DNA of 64,000 bases from Notamacropus eugenii (Eukaryota > Chordata > Mammalia > Diprotodontia > Macropodidae). The notes beneath the pieces are model-generated. The model made no database searches. It was not told where the DNA came from and saw only the letters and a list, made by a program, of their open reading frames with translations. This document shows, piece by piece, positions 11,201-21,763 of the stretch (positions within the stretch are counted from its first letter, which is position 1; each line of letters starts with the position of its first letter). The stretch spans positions 332,028,651 to 332,092,650 of the forward strand of contig NC_092874.1 of the NCBI RefSeq assembly GCF_028372415.1, given 5' to 3'. The position numbers and the translations under genes are program-made.

Positions 11201-12730
11201 AATTTCATTTTCTGTATCTTTTTCTAAAAAAATAATTTTTCTGTTTTTGTCTTCATTGTTTATATTCCCTTTCTGTTTATTCCAGACTTTTATTCTTCAG
11301 TTCATGGCCCTTACACTTATTTAATCCTTCTTTAATCTCTATTCTTCATGGAATTAACATTTCTAATGTGCCTATTTTGGGTTCCTTCTTCCAAACAGTT
11401 TCTTGGTTATTCCCTTGTAGAGCTTGTTCCCCATACACTCTGTCTTTCTGCTGTCTCACTTACAGCATAATTCTGACAGGTGATAGAGAATTTAGAACTC
11501 TGCAGCATGGTAGAAATCTTCATATGCCCATGCTTGTGCAATTTACTACCACCCTTTGAGCTCCCTGTGATTGTTGTGTTTTTTCCATTTCCTATGAAAT
11601 CTCCTCTCTGGGTTCATGCCCTCTCGCTCTGTTGGGTGTCAATTGCCCCCAGGATGAGGGAGGCACCTAAGCACCAAATCCTTGTGGTTGTACCCATTGC
11701 AAAGTATCCCATCTCCATTTGTAAAATTTCTTTCTTCCCCCATAGGAATGTTCTTTAGTGGGCTTTCTACTACTAAAACAATACTGCCCTCTTTCCCCTA
11801 TTTCAGTCTTTCTCTTCATCTCTCCACCTATTCTCCTGCCGGTTTTCTTCTTCCTGAGAGATTATGGAATATATATTTTCCCTTCATTGTTAACTTTTGA
11901 CTTGATTAGGATACATAACATATTCCTCTTTCCTTTTCCTCCTCTCCCCCTTTACATATGCTTCCATTCTTAGTGCCACAAAAATCTTTGATTAACCTGC
12001 AGGTCTGGTATTATAAATTTTAATCCAATATGTTTCAGGTTTGTTTCTCCACCATCTCATCTTCTCCTTTGACCCTTTTCTCCTTGTGTATTTTTAGAAA
12101 GAAGCTTAATAATTACTTCTCTGTTATTTTGTTCTTCTCATCCTTAGTTTTATTTGTTCCTTTCTTGTGTTTCTGTTGTCTAAGGTATTTGATAAACAAG
12201 TATCTTGTTCATGTCTGGTTTTCTTCGTAGAAATGTTCACCTCTTAAATTAATTTAGTCTCAGATTTGTAGGGTATGCCACCTTGGGTTGCTTCTTCAAC
12301 ACCTTTGCTCTTTAGATCACAATATAGCATTCCATTTCTTCCTATGGTTTCTAGTGGGTTCAGAATATCTTATGTTAATAAAATTTCATTTCCTTTATAT
12401 TTAAAGGTCTTTTTCTTGAACTTTTGCAAAATTTGTTTTTTTGTCAGTAAAATTGTTAAATTTAACCCTTGTCTTAGAATTTGCAGCATAGTTGTTGTTA
12501 TTCTTCTGTGGACAGTATGGATTCTTTCAGTTCAGTTGGTACTTGGTTTTCTGTGTTCAGGAATTCTAGATAGATTTGGTTTTTGTGGTTTTTTTGTATT
12601 GCCGTGTTCAGGTTTTTGGACTTGGGAGTATTTTCTTCTGGGAAACCTATAATCTTTAAAGTGTTTTTGTGGGTCCTGTCTTTGAGATCAATATGGTTTG
12701 CTTGCATAGAGATCATATATTCTTTTAATT
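8275..12730 (-). mobile_element. Old L1, antisense: ORF2 and start of ORF1
   Basis: Read on the - strand this is a long degenerate L1. Landmarks from right to left: 12498-12716 encodes the start of the ORF1 RNA-binding domain (DLKDRTHKNTLKIIGFPEE, corresponding to DLENRSRRNNLRIIG-PE). Near 10050 is the ORF2 block equivalent to ACAACATACCAGAATTTCTGG. About 9545-9590 encodes the reverse-transcriptase signature SPDGFT-EF. Near 8450-8510 is SPIDKWSKDTN. The extreme 3' end is missing. Frames are broken many times. It fills most of the last TUT7 intron. Confidence 0.8.
10745..11045 (+). repeat. Low-complexity T-rich and CA-rich stretch
   Basis: It holds T runs (near 10780 and 10870) and a CACACA-rich patch at 10988-11045 within the old L1. 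It has no coding value. Confidence 0.6.
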
Positions 12731-12806
12731 TTTAATTTTTTTTTGGTTTCAAATTCTCTCCTTCCCCACTTAGTAAGAAGGCAAGAAATACAATACATAT
12801 TAAGTC
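12731..12806 (-). mobile_element. Short L1-like 3' tail inserted into the old L1
   Basis: About 76 bp with a T-rich left end (poly-A tail on the - strand) is flanked by a 20-21 bp duplication with one mismatch (12710-12730 and 12807-12827, core AGATCATATA-TCTTTTAAT). The body reads, on the - strand, GTGGGGAAGGAGAGAATTTG, like older marsupial L1 3' ends. It is a severely 5'-truncated retroposition. Confidence 0.75.
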
Positions 12807-12940
12807 AGATCATATAGTCTTTTAATGTTACTTTTTTTCACTTCTCTTATTCTAGATTGTCTTTCACTTCTGTGTGTTTGTATTCATAGTCAGTTCTCTC
12901 TCTTTTGTTTCTTTGATGATGTTTGCCACTGTGGTTATAT

Positions 12941-14851
12941 ATAGTCCTTCCAACTACCCAAATACTGAGCAGTTACAAATATTCTTTCCATGTAGGAATG
13001 TAAACAGTTCAACTTTAATAAGTCCCTTATGATTTCTCTTTCTTGTTTACCTTTTCATGCTTCTCTTGATTCTTGTGTTTGAAAGTCAAATTTTCTTTTC
13101 AGCTCTGGTCTTTTCATCAAGAATGCTTGAAAGTCCTCTATTTCATTGAATGACTACTTCTTCCCCTGAAGTATTATACTCAGTTTTGCTGGGGAGGTGA
13201 TTCTTGGTTTTAATCCTAGTTCCTTTGACTTCTGGAATATCACATTCCAAGCCATGCAATGTAGAAGCTGCTAGATCTTATGTTATCCTGATTGTATTTC
13301 CACAATACTTGAATTGTTTCTTTCTAGCTGCTTGCAAAATTTTCTCCTTGACCTGTGAACTCTGAAATTTGGCTAAGATATTCCTAGGAGTTTCTCTTTT
13401 CAGATCTCTTTCAGGAGGTGTGATTAATGGATTCTTTCAATATTTATTTTGCCATCTGGTTCTCAATATAAGGGCAGTTTTCCTTTATAATTTCATGAAA
13501 GATGATGTCTAGGCCCTTTTTTGTTCATGGCTTTCAGGTAGTCCCATAATTTTTAAATTGTCTCTCTTGGATCTGTTTTCCAGGTCGGTTGTTTTTCCAG
13601 TGAGATATTTCACAGTCTTCTATTTTTTCATTCTTTTGGTTTTGTGTCTTAATTTCTTGATTTCTTATAAAGTCATTAGCTTCCATCTGTTCCATTCTAA
13701 TTTTAAAGAACTATTTTCTTCAATGAGATTTTGAACCTCCTTTTCCATTTGACTAATTCTGCTTTTTAAACCATTCTCTTTGTTGGCTTTTTGGACCTCT
13801 TTTGCCAGTTGAGTTAGTCTATTTTTAAAGGTATTATTTTCTTCAGCATTTTTTTGGGGTCTCCTTTGGCAAGCTGTTGACTTGATTTTCAAGAATTTCT
13901 TGCATCACTTTCATTTCTAGTACCAATTTTTCCTCCACTTCTCTTACTTGATTTTCAATGGCCTGAGACCATTTCATATTTATTTTGGAGGTTTTGGATG
14001 CACAAGCCTTGACTTTTGGGTTTTCCTCTGATGATATGCATTGTTCTTCCTCGTCCAGAAGGATGGAAGAAAATACCTGTTCACCAAGAGAGTAGCCTTT
14101 TATAGTCTTATTTTTTTTCCCTTTTCTGGGCATTTTCCCAGTCAATTACTTGACTTTTGAGTTCTTTGTCAAGAGGAGGGTATACGCTGGAGACCTGTAA
14201 TTTCTCAGTTCCTCCAAGGGGGCACAATCAGGGGAGAGGAGTTTACTCCTCTTCTGGCCTGCGCTGTTGTCTGGGAGCTACCAGAGTTTTTCTGCCTGGG
14301 ATCTGCAAGTAAAATTCCTTTTTCAGAGCCTCCACCACCTCCACCACACCAGCACTCTTCCTCATCCCAGGGCCACCACTCAGGGCTGAGACCCAGATCA
14401 GTGGCTCAGTTCCCCCAGTGTCTTTAGGCTGAGGACTCCAAAAATGGACAGTAGTGTTGCTGCTGCTAACACTACCTGGGGCCAGGCCTAGGGAGGACCT
14501 TGCTCCCTTCTCACCCAGGTGACAAAGCTTTCTCACTGACCTTTGAAGCTAGCTGTGTTTGTGGGTTGAAGGATCTGGGAACCGCAACTACTGCCAGAGA
14601 TTCCACCCCCGAGGCCTGCTCCTGTCCTGTTCCTACCAGTGCCGCACAGCTAAGGCCTGGGCCCTGTGTGATAGACCTTTCTTGTCGGCCTTCCAGGCTA
14701 CCTTGGGCTGGAAATCTCTTTTACTTTGTCATTTTCTGGCTTCTGCTGCTCTAGAATTTGTTTAGACTCATTTTTTACAGGTATTTTATGGGCTATGGGG
14801 GATGAGCTAGAGTAGGTGCATCTTTCTACTCCACCATCTTGGCTCCACTCC
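12941..14851 (-). mobile_element. HAL1 (half-L1) copy with 5' end, inside the old L1
   Basis: The 5' end is at 14834-14851 (CCATCTTGGCTCCACTCC, reverse of the L1-type start with CAAGATGG). The 5'UTR is GC-rich to about 14145. ORF1 starts with MPRKGKKNKTIKGYSLGEQ (14145 down) and continues as an L1 ORF1 coiled coil (13892-13665) and RNA-binding domain to about 13080. The frame is broken at several places. The poly-A side of the 3'UTR is missing: only the part next to ORF1 is present. No ORF2 is attached; the sequence to the left belongs to the older L1. Confidence 0.75.
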
Positions 14852-15175
14852 CATTATTTTTAACACCATTCTGATCTACTTTTAGTTTCTCCAGAGATAG
14901 TTTGATTTCTGCAAAGTCCTTTTATTTTTTGGTATGATTTTCATGCTAATGGTAATTCTTGATTAAATTTGTATAAGCACATTCATTGATTTCAGGATCT
15001 CTTGGAATGTTTTGCAGAACGAATTTTTGTTTTTTCCATCTTTTTTGCATCTACTACCCTCTACTTTGGTATGTTGTTTCATGTTTATCTATTTTATATT
15101 TATATAGCTTGTTGTTTTTGAGGAGGGTGTGAGGAGACTGGCTCCCTGGCAACTTTTCATTCTACCATCTTCTAA
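14852..15175 (-). mobile_element. Old L1, 5'UTR remainder right of the HAL1
   Basis: The AT-rich sequence ends with CAACTTTTCATTCTACCATCT, whose reverse carries AGATGGTAGAATG, like the beginning of L1 5'UTRs. It probably is the 5' end of the L1 that starts at 8275, split by the HAL1. From 15176 to 16699 the intron shows no gene, only a short L2 tail near 15985-16030. Confidence 0.5.
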
Positions 15176-16699
15176 AAGTCTAATTCACTAAAATAAGATG
15201 ATTAGATTAATTTTTAAATGTCTAGTAAAAATCATTTGTAATCTTACTGTGTGTGTTTTACTAAAGAAGAAATACAGTATTCTGGGCGTCTTATTCATAA
15301 TTACATTTGAACCATGAATTCTTATCGGGCCTCAGAAGTTTTTACAAGGATAAAAGAGCCAGGAAAGAATATGTTAATTCATCCACATAAGGACCAGAAG
15401 TTGAGTAAAGCACTCTTTTCCTATTCCTCTCTGCTGTCCAAAAAGATACTGCATTTAATCCTCATGAGAGAATCAGCAGTATAATACAGGAGGCCAAGAG
15501 TTAATGCAGTCAGGCTACACTGAGAAGCATGCTGTTGATAGGAATGTGATGTTTCCAACTCTGCTGATAGCTAAACTGGGTGCTGTAGTTTTAGGGCATT
15601 CATAAAAGCAGGTCAAGGAAATACTGGTTCAGTCCAAAAAAAAAAAGAAAAATGTGGTAATAATAGAAGAGAAAGGGCAACCTTACTAGACCGCTGTTCA
15701 TACTTGAAAATATAGAAAGACACATGGAGAAATTGTGAAACAAAAGATGAAACTGTACAGCAATGGTGACCAAAAAGACATAGTTTCACGAAGCATTGAT
15801 GTTGATGTTGATGAACCAGTACCCTTGGAGAAGACGGCTTTCACCTAACCACTCCATCTAATGACTCCTTCCACTTTCAGGAGGGTTTATGCTAAATTAA
15901 AAGGACGTTTCTTCATTTGAAGAACTTAAAGATATGCCCACTCTTATTCTGACCAGTATTAACTACCTCTAACAATCTTATCACCAACAGAAAGCATATA
16001 TTAAGTGCTTGGTATGTGCAAACACTGCCCAACCATTCTGCCTACCCTGGGAAATGAAGTACTATTAAGCACTGTTATGAGTAAGTGTAAGAAAGGCTGA
16101 AGGCTTCTTGCGGATGGATATTACATTCTTAATTTTCCTATCACAACTGAGATGCTTCCTGCTTTATGTTTCCCTTCCTTTTCCTGTGGTGTTATAAGGA
16201 TGAGAGTAGGAGTCCTCATCATAGATTCAGAGGAAGCAACAAAATCTTTCCTTTTGTTCCCACCACTATCTAGCGAGTCATCATTAGAGCTCCGTTCTTT
16301 TAGCCTTTTTCTGAAAATCACTCATACAAGATGCTGATTTCAAGCAAGATGAACATTTGCCATTTCTTTCCTCTCTCCCCAGACACCAGTCTGTACAAAT
16401 CTGTTTGTACTTAACCATTTGAGTTCACAAACAACATAAGTTGTCCCTCCACGCCATCATAATAGCTAATTGTGAAGTTAATAAAATTGTGCTAGTGTGG
16501 CAACCTAACTTCATTTTGAAGGAGTTTCATTATAGCTGACCTTTCATATTTGAAACATTTATAATTCTAGTCATGTGAAGATATGAAATGAAAGCCAAAC
16601 TCTCTGATGCAAATGGTAAAAAAGTAGAAAGTACTTTTGCTAATTGAAAAGTAAATAATTCAAGGTTTATTTGCATTTTTGTGTTTTTCTCCATTCTAG

Positions 16700-16767
16700 G
16701 CAGCCTTTCCAATAAATATATGACTCAGGGAAAAGCCTCACAGAAGAGGACCCAGCAAGACTTATGA
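16700..16767 (+). CDS. TUT7: TUT7 last coding exon
   Basis: The acceptor CCATTCTAG is at 16699. Two bases GC complete a Gly codon from the upstream exon (either the knuckle exon or the small exon at 4947, since both end in phase 1). Then SLSNKYMTQGKASQ and KRTQQDL are followed by TGA at 16765-16767. As I recall it, the human protein ends GSLSSKYMTQGKASAKRTQQES, so the C-terminus is almost unchanged, which makes this the firmest terminal-exon call. The intron before it is 11.7 kb. No domain is known in this tail. Confidence 0.9.
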
Positions 16768-17695
16768 GGGAACAGAGCACCATTTACATTTACATACACT
16801 CTGAAAATGAGGCTATTTTAGCTAAAGCAGCTTGGGCATACAGGACATGGCAGCACATAGCAGGCTTCAACTTAACATTTAAGGGAAATGGCAGTTGGTT
16901 CTTGTTTTTTATTTAATAAAATTGCTAATTTTTAAAAAAAAATTTTTAATATTGTCCACCTGCCACAGGCACCTGTTCTCACTAAATCTGAGCAATTTAA
17001 CTGAAATCCATTTTGTTTGTCTTTGATAACTAGGTTAAAAAATGTGTGCTTAGGACCTAGTATGTAATGAGTGTGCTTCCCATGGTTTTTAATTCTTTGA
17101 AAACATACTAAAAATATGGGGTAGAAATCAGCCCTCCCCTGCAAATATACTTTTTGTTTTGAAAAGGGAAAACGGTATTATTTATTGTTTACTGAATCCT
17201 TATGTAAAAGTGTTTAAAGTATGAACTGCCTTCACCATATCTGCAAAAATAATTTAAAGATATCTGTAGAAAATTTGTTATATGAACATTAGTAAATTTT
17301 TATGTAAAATTTCTATGGACAAGGAATGCCATTGAGTTTTGGTTTTGTTTTGCTTCCCCCTTGTCTTTAAATATGAGTTGACATACTTGCTGCACTTATG
17401 TAAAAATGGAGACGTGAAACAAGTTGTCCTGTTTGATGCTGCTGAGAATATATTTGTACTACCTGTAAAACATGTCAGAGAAATATGTTCTTTCACTATG
17501 AATTTCTAATGCTCTACAAATTGAAGAGGCCATATCTGCCAATCAACATCTCAATGTCATCTTGGGCTGTTTAAAGACCTTCAGAGAAACCGTTAACTTC
17601 AAAAGTCACTGAAAAATAATATGTCTAGTCAATGGTCTGAACTATGCTTCCATTATTTATGATTTTGAAATAAAAAGCAAATTTTCAGTCTTTAG
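16768..17695 (+). other. TUT7: TUT7 probable 3'UTR
   Basis: The AT-rich, repeat-free sequence after the stop codon has poly(A) signals AATAAA at 16915-16920, 17669-17674 and 17744-17749. The absence of interspersed repeats over about 1 kb, unlike its surroundings, fits a 3'UTR. The real end is not decided by the sequence. Confidence 0.5.
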
Positions 17696-17944
17696 TTTTC
17701 TGACATTTTTTCTAGTGTTTTTAAATCACTTGATAGCATGCAAAATAAATTCAAAAGTGAGCCGTAATATTTTTGGCTTCTTTTTCAAAGAAAACTATAT
17801 ATAACCCACATACAACTTTCTAGTTCTTCTTAAGCTTTATTGTTCTTCAGCCCAGTGTGGCCAGTTGTTTCTCCAGTATATTAGAAAAAGATAGGAAAAG
17901 ATACATGATACTAAATACAAAAGGACCAGGAAATTCTGAGGAAA

Positions 17945-18012
17945 TGTTGATGAATGTAAGTTTGGACCTATAAGGTTCCCTCTGGCTCAGTATCTTCTGA
18001 TTCTGTGAGACA
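17945..18012 (+). mobile_element. CR1/L3 3' tail fragment
   Basis: A short piece reads GGACCTATAAGGTTCCCTCT and ends TATCTTCTGATTCTGTGAGA, the CR1-type terminus. The stretch 18013-18740 shows nothing else recognisable. Confidence 0.45.
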
Positions 18013-18744
18013 TTCCAAAGTTCACTTTAATTCTTTTATATTTCTGAATGTAAATGAATATACTTTTTCTGATCCTAATTTTTAAGTCTCTAACTTAACA
18101 GAAATCTTAATTGCATCATGATACATTGGTGATCCTTAGTTCACAGTATCAGGTACAGTTTCTGTGATACAGCATGTATGAAATGAGTTCTTGGACCATA
18201 GCAACAAAGAAAAATGGTCTTTCTTTCCATTTCTGTAATGGTGGCAGTGAAGTGATGAAAGCAGAGAGTGCTAAGAAGCAAAGTTTTTAGATTTTCTAAA
18301 CATTGACTTGAGTTAACGTTTTATTCCGAGTTTCAGAATTCATTTGATTGTGAAAATTTATCCCAGTTACCATGTCAGTATACTAATAGAAGGGCAATAA
18401 CATTCTCACTAGAAATGAAACTAGAAATCAAGAAGTTGTAACTAACGAGAAGCATGGTTCTTAAATGCTCTTTGGAGAGGTAAATAAAGGCATTTTCAGA
18501 GTTGTTTGGTTCACAAACTCAAAGTGTACACATCATTTCATGAATTCTCATGATGAACATAAGACCACTGAAGATAATTTTAAGTTATGCATGAGTATCT
18601 GTTGCCAAGAATAAAGAGACATTCTACTAAGAACTCACTAAGATTCTCCAATCCAAGACAGTGTGTATGTACACAGTGAGACACATACACCTAGTGACTT
18701 GAAAAAACAAGCACTGAAGGACAATGAAAAAAAATTTTAAAATA

Positions 18745-19400
18745 TAATTGATCAAAGAACAAGCACTTGTTAAGTGCCCATTATGTAGTAGGCACCATGC
18801 TCAGAGAGAAGGGGACATCTTTTAAGAAATATTACAGAAGTAGAAACAACAAGACTTAGAAGCTGATTGGATATGGGAGGTGAGAAGCAGTGAAGAATTA
18901 CGGATAACACCTAGATTTTGAGCTCAAGTGATGTGGGGTCCTTAATGGTAATATGGAAATTAGAGGGACAGAGCTGACAGGGAAAGATGAGTTCAGTTTT
19001 GGACTTACTGAATTTATGATGTACAACAGGCAGCTGGAGAGTTGAGGCCAGAGGTCAGGAAAGAGCTTAGTGCTAGATAAATCTGTAAATAATCTACATA
19101 AAAAAGATCATTGAATCCATGGGAGCCAGTGAGATCACCAAGCAGAAAAATTATAGAAGAGAGAAGTGTGCCCAAGACAGAGCACTGCAGCCACCCATGG
19201 TGAGTGCGTGTAATTTGGATGAAGATCCAGTAATGAAGGCTCAGGAGCAGCAGGTAAAAGGAGAATCCAGAAAGCAGCATCATGTGAAGGCCTCGAGAGT
19301 ATCAAGAAGAGGGTAATCAACGGGGTCAAAATCTACAAAGTGGCCAAAAAAATGAAAGGGTTAAGAAAAGGGAAACTGTGGCTTAAAGAAAGAAGTGGCC
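18745..19400 (-). mobile_element. L2 LINE, antisense, with reverse-transcriptase part
   Basis: The left edge carries CACTTGTTAAGTGCCCATTA, the reversed L2 tail, after which the copy is internally deleted. On the - strand a frame near 19080-19200 reads CSVLGTLLSS then GDLTGSHGFNDLFYVDYLQIY. This matches the L2 RT block GVPQGSVLGPLLF...GDLI-SHGF-YHLYADDSQIY with the catalytic YADD decayed to YVDY. Confidence 0.7.
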
Positions 19401-19477
19401 AAATCCTAAATAATTAACAGCTGAACTTAGGATTTAAAGGGAAAGAAATTTAAAACCTGTCCAATAAATGAGTAGGT

Positions 19478-19650
19478 CACAGAACCATAGATGTAGAGTA
19501 TGAAGGGACCTCAGAAGTTATTGATGTCTAATCATTTTATAGATGAGAAAACTGAGGATCAGGCAGATCATGACTTGCCCCAGGTCAGGATTTGGGTGCA
19601 GGGCCTTTGATTTCGGAGTTGTGTTCTTTCCACGTGTTTCTCACTATGTA
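19478..19650 (+). mobile_element. MIR-type SINE
   Basis: It reads CACAGAACCATAGATG, GGGACCTCAGAAGTTATTGA, ATTTTATAGATGAGAAAACTG and TGACTTGCCCCAGGTCAGGA. The order and motifs are those of mammalian MIR-related SINEs. Confidence 0.65.
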
Positions 19651-19694
19651 TCACATCAGTTCCGGAGTAATGGAGATATTACACTATATAATGT

Positions 19695-19955
19695 AATAAA
19701 AATAATAATAGCTAGCATTTATATAGTGCTTACTGTATACCAGACATTGTGCTTTAAAATTATTATTTCATTCAATCCTCACAGCAGTCTTGGGAGGCAG
19801 GTATCCTCCATTATAGAGTTGACAAAACTAAGGCCAAGAGAATTAAGTGACTTGCCCAGAGTCACACAGCTAGTAAGTGTCTGAGGACAAATTTGAACTC
19901 AGGTCTTCCTCCTTACAGACCCAGCACTCTATCCGTTGCTCCACCTATGCAAGAT
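19695..19955 (+). mobile_element. MIR/THER1-type SINE, nearly full length
   Basis: It starts with AATAATAGCTAGCATTTATA, has the core TGACTTGCCCAGAGTCACAC and AGCTAGTAAGTGTCTGAGG, and ends in CAGCACTCTATCCGTTGCTC. It is well preserved and about 260 bp long. Confidence 0.8.
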
Positions 19956-20079
19956 AACCACCTGTCAGGAATACCTGCAATGTTTAGGGGAGGAGTACAG
20001 GGAAAAATGAGGTGTGACTAAATAACCCCCAAAATCTTTTCAACTTGAACTTTTGAGCCAGGTAGACTAAGAAAAAGCT

Positions 20080-20480
20080 AATGCCGTTTCATTCAACAAA
20101 CATGTTAAGGACCTTTCAAGTACATATTTAAATTCTTGATGGATGTCAGGTCCTGTGCTAGGTCCTACTAACCTTCAAAGGGCTTACGTTCTACAGAAAG
20201 AAAGTAACATATATACATTAAAGATATATACAAAATATATCCATGTTAATGTCACATACAGAATGTTACTGTGACATACAGAAAAAATAATACAAAGCAA
20301 TTTGAGGTGGGAAGGGGGAATGGAACATTTAAACGAGGCAGTGAGGAAAGGTTTCTCATAGGGAAGGCAAGTAAAGGAGCGAGAGACAGAGGAAGGAGAG
20401 TGTTCCAGACACAGGTGGGAATGGTGTGCGGCAGAAAGGTATAAGGTCAAAAATGGACTGTCCCAAATGGGAAACAGCAA
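20080..20480 (-). mobile_element. L2 3' end, antisense
   Basis: It opens with CAACAAACATGTTAAGGACC (reversed L2 tail). The purine-rich body has GTGTTCCAGACACAGGTGGG, the antisense of the L2 region TGTCTGGAA-GC. Confidence 0.6.
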
Positions 20481-20484
20481 ATAG

Positions 20485-20755
20485 GCTAATATTAGTTCCA
20501 GCCTACCTTTCCAGCCTTAGTTTTCATTACTTCTCTTCATATTAGACGTCCAGCTAAGCTTTCCCTCTCGCTGATCCTGCAGGACAAACAATACTTTGTC
20601 TCATCACAGGCTGATGTCTAGAAGGCACTCCTTCCTCCACCTCTGCTTCCTAGAATCCATGATTTCCTTCAGAGTTCAGCATCACCTTCTACATGAAACC
20701 CTTCCCAGTACCCCAACCTCCTAGTGTCTTCTCCCTCAAATGTAACAACATTATA
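20485..20755 (+). mobile_element. L2-type LINE, sense fragment
   Basis: CCAGCCTACCTTTCCAGCCT, AAGGCACTCCTTCCTCCACC and TTCCTTCAGAGTTCAGCATC follow the L2 consensus order just upstream of its 3'UTR. It sits directly against the antisense L2 on its left, so the two copies converge tail-out. Confidence 0.55.
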
Positions 20756-20998
20756 AAGACAAACAGTTTGAAAAACTTGGACTCTTGCTCAATGCAGTGA
20801 CCAACCAGGACTGAGCACATCCTGATAGGTGTTGGACTCAAAATGCAGAATGAGACATATATTGGTGGAAATAGCCAGTACAGGCACTTGTTTTGCTTGT
20901 TGTTATAATTGTTTTGTGGAGTTTTCCCATGGGGGAGGAGGGAGGGAGTGGAATAAGATGAAATAAATACTTAATTGAAAAAGTGAAATAAAAAGCAG
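20756..20998 (+). mobile_element. Marsupial LINE-type 3' tail, copy 1
   Basis: GACAAACAGTTTGAAAAACT, CAATGCAGTGACCAACCAGG, GTTGGACTCAAAATGCAGAA and a G-rich tract near 20932-20950 precede an A-rich AATAAA tail (20962-20998). A related, shorter copy lies at 39545-39780. I recognise the type as a marsupial LINE 3'UTR but do not assign a family. Confidence 0.5.
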
Positions 20999-21056
20999 TT
21001 CATTGTATATTTTGTGTTTGCATATATCTATCTAGAAATATGTACATTTCTATATA

Positions 21057-21110
21057 TCTAGAAATATGTATATACATATATATGTATATAAAAATATACA
21101 TATTTCTAGA
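21057..21110. repeat. Perfect inverted repeat (17-bp arms, 20-bp AT loop)
   Basis: TCTAGAAATATGTATAT at 21057-21073 is exactly complementary to ATATACATATTTCTAGA at 21094-21110. The loop is itself TATACATATATATGTATA, so the whole 54 bp can extrude as a cruciform. A further degenerate TCTAGAAATATGTACAT copy lies just left, at 21031. Confidence 0.9.
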
Positions 21111-21148
21111 TAAAAGAGATAGGTAGATACATAGACCAACAGATAGAT

Positions 21149-21210
21149 ATGGCAGTGTGATACAGTAAATAGAAGCTGGCCTAGGAGCCAGAAAGACCTT
21201 TCTTCCATCC
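21149..21210 (+). mobile_element. Marsupial SINE 5' fragment
   Basis: GGCAGTGTGATACAGTAAAT and GGCCTAGGAGCCAGAAAGAC correspond to the head of the marsupial SINE (GGCAG-TGG--CAGTGGATAGAG, then GGAGTCAGGAAGACC). The remainder is lost. Confidence 0.55.
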
Positions 21211-21423
21211 ATTATCCATTTTAATTACAATTTATTTGAACCAGCCAGGATTGAATTGTTTCAATCAAATGCCAGAGCTTCTCCATTTTTATTCATCTTC
21301 CAGTTTTATACTAATTTGAATCTGTGAAAATTTGTAAGCTGGCGGAATGACTGTACACAGCTATTCAGGAATGACTCCCATCACAATAACAAGTTTATCT
21401 ACAAAAATGTAATCAATTTCATT

Positions 21424-21491
21424 TGTATGTGTATGTATGCGTGTGTATGGGTGTTTGTGTGTATGGGTGTTTGCGTGTATGGGTGTGTGTG
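21424..21491 (+). repeat. GT-rich minisatellite, 16-bp period
   Basis: About three units of a GTGTATGGGTGTTTGT-like sequence stand in tandem, preceded by a TATGTGTATG run. Confidence 0.85.
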
Positions 21492-21763
21492 ATGTTATTA
21501 GGTATCCATCAGGTCTTGAAGTCTTCAAGACTTTGGCCCTTCCTATTCTTTATTCCTGGACCATACTTCCAATATATTTCTCACCTTGCCTGATCTATTC
21601 CCACCTTTGCATTGAAATCACCAAGCATTAAAAGTGTACATTGATTTACTTTGGAAGTTCTTATCAGCTCCAAAGAATTTCACTACCTCCATCTTCTACA
21701 ACAGATGCTGATATACAAGCTACAACTATTTCGTGGTAGTCTTTTTGTAAATACTTACCATGA

